Of a stretch of 64,000 bases of DNA, positions 22,367-29,780 are shown piece after piece. A program made the translations under genes and the position numbers. Under the pieces are notes generated by a model. It searched no databases. It worked only from the letters and a program-made list of their open reading frames with translations, and was not told where the DNA came from. The first letter of the stretch is position 1. Each line of letters starts with the position of its first letter. Source of the stretch: Schumannella sp. 10F1B-5-1 (GTDB taxonomy: Bacteria; Actinomycetota; Actinomycetes; Actinomycetales; Microbacteriaceae); NCBI RefSeq assembly GCF_006517535.1, contig NZ_VHQH01000039.1, positions 368,798-432,797 of the forward strand, read 5' to 3'.

Positions 22367-24016
22367 ATGCGATTCCGACCGACACCCGGCCTGGCGGAGT
22401 CCGGCCGTCCGGCCGGCGACCGTCTCGGGCAGCGCCTGCTGGTGCTCTGGGCGCCCGACTGGCCGGTCGTGGCGCACGCGCGGGCCGAGCGTCTCTCCGC
22501 CGACGCCCCGGTCGCGCTCGTCGATCGCGGCGAGGTGCTCGCCTGCTCGCGGGCGGCTCGGGCCGAGGGCGTGCGGCGGGGTCTGCGTCAGCGCGAGGCG
22601 CAGTCGCGCTGCCCCGGCCTGCGCGTGCTGCGCTACGACTCGTCACTGGATGCGCGGGCCTTCGAGCCGGTGATCGCCGGCCTCGAGCAGCTGCTGCCGG
22701 GGGTGCACCCGATCCGCCCGGGCATTCTCGCCGTCGCGGCGCGGGGCCCGGCGCGCTTCTACGGCGGCGAGAAGGCGGCGGCGCTGGCGCTCCTGGGCGC
22801 CCTGCACGAGCTGGGGGTCGCCGATGCACGGGCGGGCGTGACCGAGGGGCTCTTCGCCGCGACGCTCGCGGCTCGGGCGACCCGCGCCGACGCCCCCGTG
22901 CTCGTGGTTCCGGCGGGCTCGGCGGCGGCGTTCCTCGCCCCGCTCCCGGTGCGGCTGCTCGAGTCGCCCGAGCTGGGCACGCTGCTCCCTCGGCTCGGTG
23001 TGCACGACCTGGGCTCGTTCGCGGCCCTGCGGGCGCATGACGTGGCCTCGCGCTTCGGCCCCGAGGGCTCGCGTCTGCACGCACTCGCCAGCGGATCCGA
23101 CGTGCGAGCGGCGACCCCGCGCACGCCTCCGCGCGACGTCGAGGCCGTGATCGACTTCGAGCCTGCGCTCGACCGTGTCGATCAGGTGGCGTTCGCCGTG
23201 CGCTCTGCCGCCGACGACATCGTGACGGGTCTGCTCGAGCAGAAGCTCGTCTGCACCGCGCTGCGCATCGTATTCGAGGGCGAAGAGGGCGAGCAGAGCG
23301 ATCGGCTCTGGCTGCACCCCCGCTGGTTCCAGGCGACCGAGATCGTCGACCGCGTGCGCTGGCAGCTCAGCGGCGCCCTGCGCAGCGACGAGCGCCGACA
23401 CGACCCGGATGCGGCGGGCGAGCTGCGCAGCGCCGTCGCGCGGGTGCGCATCGAGCCCGAGACCGTGGATGCGGCCGGCAGTCACGAGCGCGGGCTCTTC
23501 GGCTCGGGGCCGGAGGAGGGCGTGCACTCGGGGCTCTCGCGCGTGCAGGGGCTCATCGGGCACCGCGGCGTGCTGACGGCGACGCCCTCGGGCGGGCGCG
23601 GGCCGGCCGAGCGGCAGACGACCGTGCCGTGGGGCGATCGCGCGATCATCACCCGCGAGCGCCGTCGCCCCTGGCCGGGGAGGCTGCCCGACCCGGCGCC
23701 GTCGACGGTCTACGAGCTGCCGCGTGAGCTGCGGGTTCAGGATGCGGCGGGCCGAGCCGTCGCGGTCGACGAGCGCGGTGTGCTCAGCGCGCCCCCGGCG
23801 GCGCTGCTCTGCACGACGCCGACCACGCCGCTCTGGCCCGGCGGCGAGCGGCTCGACGTGAGCTCGTGGGCGGGGCCCTGGCCGCTCGACGAGCGGTGGT
23901 GGGATGCGCGGGCCGCGCGGCGCGCGCACCGGTTCCAGATGGTCGACAGCCGCGGCGGCGCCTGGCTGCTCGTGCTCGACGAGCGCGGCTGGTGGGCGGA
24001 GGGCCGCTATGACTGA
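22367..24016 (+). CDS. imuB: ImuB, non-catalytic Y-family polymerase homologue
   Basis: 549-residue Y-family polymerase-like protein that acts as the hub of the ImuA'-ImuB-DnaE2 mutasome by binding the sliding clamp. The N-terminal palm starts LLVLWAPDWPVVAHAR, where an active polymerase would have D-x-D-x-F-A-S; the catalytic acidic pair is missing, as expected for ImuB. The little-finger region is around residues 250-370 and the C-terminal part has RELRVQDAAGRAV and a Trp-rich end (WWDARAARRAHRFQMV, LDERGWWAEGRY) typical of actinobacterial ImuB. I could not point to a definite clamp-binding motif. Start is fixed by the SOS promoter and the adjacent ATG. Confidence 0.9.
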   Translation: MRFRPTPGLAESGRPAGDRLGQRLLVLWAPDWPVVAHARAERLSADAPVALVDRGEVLACSRAARAEGVRRGLRQREAQSRCPGLRVLRYDSSLDARAFEPVIAGLEQLLPGVHPIRPGILAVAARGPARFYGGEKAAALALLGALHELGVADARAGVTEGLFAATLAARATRADAPVLVVPAGSAAAFLAPLPVRLLESPELGTLLPRLGVHDLGSFAALRAHDVASRFGPEGSRLHALASGSDVRAATPRTPPRDVEAVIDFEPALDRVDQVAFAVRSAADDIVTGLLEQKLVCTALRIVFEGEEGEQSDRLWLHPRWFQATEIVDRVRWQLSGALRSDERRHDPDAAGELRSAVARVRIEPETVDAAGSHERGLFGSGPEEGVHSGLSRVQGLIGHRGVLTATPSGGRGPAERQTTVPWGDRAIITRERRRPWPGRLPDPAPSTVYELPRELRVQDAAGRAVAVDERGVLSAPPAALLCTTPTTPLWPGGERLDVSSWAGPWPLDERWWDARAARRAHRFQMVDSRGGAWLLVLDERGWWAEGRYD

Positions 24017-24035
24017 GCGTGCCGACGCGCTGGTC

Positions 24036-24650
24036 TCAGGCGTCGGCCGCCGTCAGCTCACGGCGCATGATCCAGCGATCCCGGCCGCCGCTGTGCGCGG
24101 TCGTCTCCGCGGCGCGGGAGAAGCCGTGCTGCTCGAAGAGTCGCACCGTGCCGACGTAGCCCGAGATCACATCCACCTTGTCGGTCGCGTCGATCTCGAC
24201 CGGATAGCCCTCGATCACGTCGGCGCCGTGGGCCGCCGCGTGCGCCACGGCGCCCTCGAGCAGCACGTGCATGAGCCCGTGCCGGCGGAAGCCGGCGCGC
24301 ACGACGAAGCAGACCGCCACCCAGGCGTCGCGCTCGTCGAGCACCGGGATCGTGCGCGAGTTCATGAGTCGGCGATAGCTCGAGCGCGGAGCGATCGAGC
24401 ACCAGCCCGCGACCTCGCCGTCGACGTAGGCGAGCACGCCGGGCCCGGGCTCCTGCTCGCACTCGGCGCGCATGTAGAGAGGGCGCTCGGCGTTCGAGAG
24501 CCGCGCGTCGCGGTAGCTCATGCACCAGCATCCGCCGCCACCCGGCTTCTTCACGCCGACCACCTCGGTGAAGTCGTCGAAGCGGTGCAGGGCCGGGCGC
24601 ACCTCGATGTCGGGCTCGTGGTCGACGGGATACCTCGGTCGGCTCGCCAT
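24036..24650 (-). CDS. GNAT family N-acetyltransferase
   Basis: 204-residue acetyltransferase-like protein. It has a Cys/Gly-rich GGGGCWCMSYRDARLS in the N-terminal third (found in a subgroup of GNAT proteins), then the GNAT core: AYVDGEVAGWCSIAPRSSY, VAVCFVVRAGFRRHGLMHVL (acetyl-CoA-binding R/Q-x-x-G-x-G/A-like loop as R-R-H-G-L) and a C-terminal GTVRLFEQHGFSRAAET, the usual motif B end. Substrate unknown. It lies opposite and convergent to imuB (19 bp) and divergent from dnaE2. The ATG at 24650 has TACGCT 6 nt upstream. Confidence 0.85.
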   Translation of the reverse strand: MASRPRYPVDHEPDIEVRPALHRFDDFTEVVGVKKPGGGGCWCMSYRDARLSNAERPLYMRAECEQEPGPGVLAYVDGEVAGWCSIAPRSSYRRLMNSRTIPVLDERDAWVAVCFVVRAGFRRHGLMHVLLEGAVAHAAAHGADVIEGYPVEIDATDKVDVISGYVGTVRLFEQHGFSRAAETTAHSGGRDRWIMRRELTAADA

Positions 24651-24656
24651 GTCGGG

Positions 24657-24662
24657 AGCGTA
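24657..24662 (-). promoter_or_regulatory. Leaderless -10 box of the GNAT gene
   Basis: TACGCT on the - strand, 6 nt before the ATG at 24650, in the 86-bp region shared with dnaE2. No SOS box is present in this region. Confidence 0.45.
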
Positions 24663-24736
24663 GACCCCGCCCCCGACGATGTGGCCACGCGGGATGCGGC
24701 GCACGTCACGGCGGCACGCGATCGGGCGGTGCGCTG

Positions 24737-27700
24737 ATGGGCTGGAGCAACCCCCCGATCCCGTGGTCGGAGTTCGAGCGCGCGCTCTCCGACGTGCGGC
24801 GCCCGAGCGAGAAGCCCGGCGACGTCGACGGCGGCGACAGCCCGGCCTGGGGCCCGAAGCGCCCGCGCTACCAGGCGCCCGGCGACGTCGTGCGCGCCGC
24901 CGACGCCCTGCCCTACGCCGAGCTGCACGCGCACTCGAGCTACAGCTTCCTCGACGGCGCATCCGGCCCCGAGGAGCTCATCGAGGAGGCCGAGCGGCTG
25001 GGTCTGCACGCGCTCGCGCTGACCGACCACGACGGCTTCTACGGCATCGTCCGCTTCGCCGAGGCCGCCGAGCCCGCGCAGGTGAAGACCGTGTTCGGCG
25101 CCGAGCTGTCGCTCGGGCTGTCGGGTCCGCAGAACGGCGAGGCCGACCCCGAGGGCACTCATCTGCTCGTGCTGGCACGGCGAGAGGAGGGCTACCACCG
25201 GCTCTCGGCCGCCATCACGGCCGCCCAGCTGGCCGGCGGCGAGAAGGGGCGGCCGATCTACGACCTCGCCGATCTGGGCCGGCGGGCCGAGGGGCATTGG
25301 GTCGTGCTGACCGGATGCCGCAAGGGCGCCGTGCGCCAGGCCCTCGAGCGCGAGCTGCCGCAGGCCCGGCGCCGCGCGCAGCAGGGCGATGCCGACCAGA
25401 ACGGCGCCGTCGGGAATCGAGCCGATCACGACGACGTCCGGCGCGGGGCCGCCACCGAGCCCCCGCCCTTCCCGCAGACCCTCGCCGAGCTCGACCGCCT
25501 GGTCGAGCTGTTCGGCGCCGGCAACGTGGTCGTCGAGATCTTCGACCACGGCGAGCCGCTCGACAGCGAGCGCAACGACGTGCTGGCCGCGCTCGCCGCA
25601 CTGCGCGGCCTGCCGGTGATCGCGACCGGCAACGTGCACTACGCGACCCCCGACCGGCATCCGCTTGCGACCGCCGTCGCCGCCGTGCGCGCGCAGCGCA
25701 GCCTCGACGAGCTCGAGGGCTGGCTGCCGCCCTCCGGCGCCGCGCACCTGCGCAGCGGGCGCGAGATGCGCGAGCGCTTCTTCCGCTATCCCGGTGCCAT
25801 CGAGCGCACGGTCGAGCTGGCCGACGAGCTCGCCTTCACCCTGCGCACCGCCCGGCCTAAGCTGCCGCGGCAGCAGGTGCCCGAGGGGCACACCCCGATG
25901 TCGTGGCTGCGCCACCTGGTCTGGGATGCGGTGCCCCGCGTCTACCCCGACGCCGACGACGCCGTGCGCGAGCGCATCGAGAGCGAGCTCGCGGTGATCG
26001 AGACGAAGGACTTCCCCGGCTACTTCCTGATCGTGCACGAGATCGTGAGCTTCGCGAAGGGCGAGGGCATCCTCTGCCAGGGCCGGGGATCCGCGGCCAA
26101 CTCGGCCGTCTGCTACCTGCTCGGCATCACCGCCGTCGACGCGATCTTCTACCGGCTGCCGTTCGAGCGCTTCCTCTCCAGCCTGCGCGACGAGGAGCCC
26201 GACATCGACGTCGACTTCGACTCCGACCGGCGCGAGGAGGTCATCCAGCACGTCTTCGATCACTACGGTCGCGAGCGGGCCGCGCAGGTGGCGAACGTCA
26301 TCCAGTACCGCCCCAAGAACGCCGTGCGCGACATGGCGAAGGCGCTCGGGCACTCCCCCGGCCAGCAGGACGCCTGGTCGAAGCAGGTCGAGCGCTGGGG
26401 TGCGCAGCTCACCAGCGACGAGGGCAACGACATCCCCGAATCGGTGATCGGCCTGGCGACGCAGCTGCTGAAGTTCCCCCGCCACCTCGGCATCCACTCG
26501 GGCGGCATGGTGCTGACCGAGCGTCCCGTCGGCGAGGTCGTGCCGATCGAGCACGCGCGGATGGAGAAGCGCACGGTCGTGCAGTGGGACAAAGACGACT
26601 GCGCCTGGATGGGGCTCGTCAAGTTCGACCTGCTCGGCCTGGGGATGCTCGCCGCCCTGCAGCACTGCTTCGACCTGCTGCGCGCCGGCACGGGCGAGGA
26701 CTGGACGCTCGCGACCCTGCCCAAGGAGGAGGCCGGCGTCTACGACATGCTCTGCCGCGCCGACTCGATCGGGGTGTTCCAGGTCGAGTCACGGGCGCAG
26801 ATGGGCCTGCTGCCGCGCCTGCAGCCGCGGCGCTTCTACGACCTCGTCGTGCAGATCGCGCTCGTGCGCCCCGGGCCGATCCAGGGCGGCGCCGTGCATC
26901 CCTTCGTGCGCCGCAAGCTCGGGCAGGAGCCGATCAGCTACCTGCATCCCAAGCTCGTCGGCCCGCTCGAGCGCACGCTCGGGGTGCCCGTGTTCCAGGA
27001 GCAGCTGATGCAGATGGCCGTCGCCGTCGGCGGCTGCACGGGCGAGGACGCCGACCAGCTGCGCCGGGCGATGGGCTCGAAGCGCGGGCTCGAGCGCATC
27101 GACCGGCTCAAGGCCAAGCTCTACGAGGGGATGGCCGAGAACGGACTCGTCGGCGAGGTCGCCGACGACATCTACGGCAAGATCCAGGCCTTCGCGAACT
27201 TCGGCTTCGCCGAGAGCCACAGTCTCAGCTTCGCTCTGCTCGTCTACGCCTCGTCGTGGCTCAAGCTGCACCACCCCGCCGTCTTCCTCGCCGGGCTGCT
27301 GCGCTCGCAGCCGATGGGCTTCTACTCCGCCTCGTCGCTCACCGCCGACGCGCGCCGGCACGGCGTCGAGGTGCGCCGGCCCGACCTGCAGCGCTCCGAC
27401 TGGCAGGCCGGGGTCGAGCCGCTCGACCCGGATGCGCCGCTCGCGCCCGCGGGAGGACCGGCCTCACCGCAGACGGTCACCGGGCGCGATGCCTGCGCCG
27501 AGCGGCTGCAGCCCGAGGTCGATCGATTCGACCCCGCCGCACCGAACGAGGATGCGGCGCACCGCCGCGACGGCAACCTGGCCGTGCGGCTCGGGCTCGC
27601 CTCGGTCACCCGCATCGGCGACGCCGTCGCGAAGCGGATCGTCGCCGAACGGGTGCGCGGCGGCGCCTACCGCGACATGGAGGACCTGGTGCGGCGCACC

Positions 27701-28282
27701 GGCCTCACGACGCCGCAGCTCGAGGCGCTCGCCTCGGCCGGCGCGCTCGAGTGCTTCGGCCTCAGCCGCCGCTCGGCGCTGTGGCGCGCGGGCAGCGCCG
27801 CGCAGGACCGCGCCGAGTTCCTGCCCGGCACGGTCGTGACCGTGCAGCCGCCGCTGTTCCCCGACCCGACCGGATTCGAGACCCTCGCCGCCGACCTCTG
27901 GGCCACCGGCGTCAGCGTCGACGACCATCCGCTGCATCACCTGCGGCCCCGGCTCGACGAACGGAAGGTGCTCACCTCGGCCGGCCTGCGCACGGGCGAG
28001 AGCGGGCGGCGCATCGAAGTGGCCGGCGTCGTCACGCACCGCCAGCGCCCGGCGACCGCGAGCGGCATCACCTTCCTCAACCTCGAAGACGAGACCGGCC
28101 TCACGAACGTGATCGTGTCGATGGGCGTGTGGGGGCGCTACCGCCGGGTCGTGCGCGACTCCCCCGCCCTGATCGTGCGGGGCATGCTCGAACGCAGCAG
28201 CGAGGGCGTCACCAACGTGCTCGCCGACCGCATCGAGCCGCTGCGCCTCGACGTCAAGCACCGCAGCCGGGACTTCCAGTGA
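24737..28282 (+). CDS. dnaE2: Error-prone DNA polymerase DnaE2
   Basis: 1181-residue C-family polymerase alpha subunit of the error-prone DnaE2 type, the catalytic partner of ImuA' and ImuB. The N-terminal extension SNPPIPWSEFERAL is typical of DnaE2, followed by a PHP domain (AELHAHSSYSFLDGA, LTDHDGFYG). The palm has GRGSAANSAVCYLLG and the catalytic Asp pair in PDIDVDFDSDRREE (about residue 490); the finger region has FGFAESHSLSFALLVYASSW. A C-terminal OB-fold (IEVAGVVTHRQRPATASG, FLNLEDETGL) is present. Unlike imuA' and imuB, no LexA box precedes it. ATG start at 24737; no clear Shine-Dalgarno sequence. Confidence 0.95.
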   Translation: MGWSNPPIPWSEFERALSDVRRPSEKPGDVDGGDSPAWGPKRPRYQAPGDVVRAADALPYAELHAHSSYSFLDGASGPEELIEEAERLGLHALALTDHDGFYGIVRFAEAAEPAQVKTVFGAELSLGLSGPQNGEADPEGTHLLVLARREEGYHRLSAAITAAQLAGGEKGRPIYDLADLGRRAEGHWVVLTGCRKGAVRQALERELPQARRRAQQGDADQNGAVGNRADHDDVRRGAATEPPPFPQTLAELDRLVELFGAGNVVVEIFDHGEPLDSERNDVLAALAALRGLPVIATGNVHYATPDRHPLATAVAAVRAQRSLDELEGWLPPSGAAHLRSGREMRERFFRYPGAIERTVELADELAFTLRTARPKLPRQQVPEGHTPMSWLRHLVWDAVPRVYPDADDAVRERIESELAVIETKDFPGYFLIVHEIVSFAKGEGILCQGRGSAANSAVCYLLGITAVDAIFYRLPFERFLSSLRDEEPDIDVDFDSDRREEVIQHVFDHYGRERAAQVANVIQYRPKNAVRDMAKALGHSPGQQDAWSKQVERWGAQLTSDEGNDIPESVIGLATQLLKFPRHLGIHSGGMVLTERPVGEVVPIEHARMEKRTVVQWDKDDCAWMGLVKFDLLGLGMLAALQHCFDLLRAGTGEDWTLATLPKEEAGVYDMLCRADSIGVFQVESRAQMGLLPRLQPRRFYDLVVQIALVRPGPIQGGAVHPFVRRKLGQEPISYLHPKLVGPLERTLGVPVFQEQLMQMAVAVGGCTGEDADQLRRAMGSKRGLERIDRLKAKLYEGMAENGLVGEVADDIYGKIQAFANFGFAESHSLSFALLVYASSWLKLHHPAVFLAGLLRSQPMGFYSASSLTADARRHGVEVRRPDLQRSDWQAGVEPLDPDAPLAPAGGPASPQTVTGRDACAERLQPEVDRFDPAAPNEDAAHRRDGNLAVRLGLASVTRIGDAVAKRIVAERVRGGAYRDMEDLVRRTGLTTPQLEALASAGALECFGLSRRSALWRAGSAAQDRAEFLPGTVVTVQPPLFPDPTGFETLAADLWATGVSVDDHPLHHLRPRLDERKVLTSAGLRTGESGRRIEVAGVVTHRQRPATASGITFLNLEDETGLTNVIVSMGVWGRYRRVVRDSPALIVRGMLERSSEGVTNVLADRIEPLRLDVKHRSRDFQ

Positions 28283-28333
28283 GCAGCGGGTCGGGCGACC
28301 GGTGCGGGCTCGCCGGAATGGGAGGATCGACCC

Positions 28334-29173
28334 GTGAGTGAGACCCCCCGCCTCGGCCTGCTGCTCGACGTCGACGGTCCGATCGCCAGCCCGATCACCC
28401 GCACCGTCGCGATTCCGAGCATCGCGAGCGACCTCGTCGCCATCGCGAACGCCGGCAACCCGGTCGTGTTCAACACCGGGCGCTCGGATGCCTTCATCCG
28501 CGAGGTCGTCATCCCCGCCCTCGTCGAGGCCGGCCTCGACAGCGCCGCGCCCGTGCACGCGATCTGCGAGAAAGGCGGCAGCTAGTTCTCGCTGGACCGG
28601 AGCGCTGCCGACCTCGTCGGCCCCGTGCGCACCGACCCGCGTCTCAGCACGCCCGCCGAGCTGGGCGACGTCGCCCGTGAGGTCGTCGCCGCCCGCTACC
28701 GCGACCTCATGTTCTTCGATGAGACCAAGCTCACGATGGTCTCGGTCGAGCAGAACGTCGAGGTCGACAACGGCGACTACCGCCAGGCTCAGGCGCGCTT
28801 CGATGCCGAGATGCTCGCCTTCATGACCGAGCACGATCTCATCGAGTCGTTCCGCATCGACCCGACCATCATCTCCACCGACATCGAGCACCGCGAGACC
28901 GGCAAAGACCTGGGGGCGCGCCGGGCGCTCGAGCTGATCCAGGCGCGCGGACCGCTGCCCCGCCGCTGGTACACGGCCGGCGACTCCCGCAGCGACTACG
29001 CCATGGCCGACGCCCTGCACGAGCTCGGCTACGAGGTCGAGCACCTCGACGTGCGTCCGCTCGACGGCGTGCCCGAGACCCCGTATCCGGTGCTGCGCGC
29101 CGCCGACGACGACGTCATCCACGACGAGGCGACGGCGCAGTTCCTCACCGCTTGGCGCGGCGGCGCGCACTGA
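28334..29173 (+). pseudogene. HAD-fold hydrolase gene interrupted by an in-frame amber codon
   Basis: A 279-residue HAD-like protein would be read through in one frame, but TAG at 28583-28585 cuts it after 83 codons. Before the stop: LLLDVDGPIASP (motif I, D-V-D-G) and FNTGRSDAFI (motif II). After it, in the same frame: FSLDRSAAD, EQNVEVDNGDY, a Lys-containing ETGKDLGARRAL (motif III) and WYTAGDSRSDYAMADAL (motif IV). Both halves match one family and the frame is not shifted, so a single base change (for example TGG to TAG, giving EKGGSWFSL) explains it. No start with ribosome site is evident for the 3' half. Alternatives: sequencing error or amber read-through. Confidence 0.85.
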
Positions 29174-29287
29174 TTCACACCACAACCCGCACACCGCGCC
29201 GCCACGAGCTCTAGTTCATCCCGCTGCGCGGCCGAGGGACGAACCGGAGTGGCGCGCACTGCCCCGCTCTGACGGCGTGAGACCGCG

Positions 29288-29725
29288 TCAGGCGTCGCCC
29301 GCGGGCCAGACGTAGGGCAGGTCGTCGGGGATGCCGCCGAACAGGGGCCGGTAGAACTCCGGATCCTTGCGCACCAGATTAGAGCGGTGGCTGAGATGCA
29401 GCGCCGCGTCTCCGAGCCAGCTCGGCATCTCGATCGACGACTCCGCGGCGCCATCCGCCTCGGGCGCGAACTCGAGCAGCTGGTCGCGCACCGTGTCGGC
29501 GTGACCCTCGGCGATCCAGCGATCGGTCATCGCGAGTCCGTAGAGCACGAGCGCCGGCAGACGCCCCGCCCACATCCGCGCGGCTGGATGATGACGCCAC
29601 CCGTAGTCGGGCACGGTGTTCGCGCGCAGCAGCTGCAGTGTCTCGACACGCTGCTTGCCGAGCCGCGCCCGATCGAGCACGGCCGCCGACTCGGCGAACG
29701 ACGGAAACGGCAGGAAGGTCTGCAT
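29288..29725 (-). CDS. Pyr_excise / MSMEG_6728-like family protein
   Basis: 145-residue protein beginning MQTFLPFPSFAESA followed by VLDRARLGKQRVET, LQLLRA and YGWRHHPAARMW. This pattern (MQTFLP-x-x-x-F, L-D-x-x-R-L-G-K-Q-R-x-E, W-x-x-H-P) is that of the family related to T4 pyrimidine-dimer glycosylase (endonuclease V), called MSMEG_6728-type in mycobacteria. The tail has LSHRSNLVRKDPEFYRPLF. A DNA-repair role is an inference from the fold relation and the neighbouring repair genes; glycosylase activity has not, to my knowledge, been shown for this branch. The ATG at 29725 follows TAGGGT by 8 nt. Confidence 0.82.
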   Translation of the reverse strand: MQTFLPFPSFAESAAVLDRARLGKQRVETLQLLRANTVPDYGWRHHPAARMWAGRLPALVLYGLAMTDRWIAEGHADTVRDQLLEFAPEADGAAESSIEMPSWLGDAALHLSHRSNLVRKDPEFYRPLFGGIPDDLPYVWPAGDA

Positions 29726-29733
29726 CGTCGTCG

Positions 29734-29739
29734 ACCCTA
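29734..29739 (-). promoter_or_regulatory. Leaderless -10 box of the Pyr_excise-like gene
   Basis: TAGGGT on the - strand, 8 nt before the ATG at 29725. Confidence 0.5.
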
Positions 29740-29780
29740 CGGGCGGCGCCGCGCACCCCACGGTGACGGTCGGCTCCCGG

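Noticed and set aside
29174-29287. A small gene in the 114-bp gap after the broken HAD gene
   Set aside because: No open frame with a usable start and ribosome site or -10 box is visible; I see nothing functional there.
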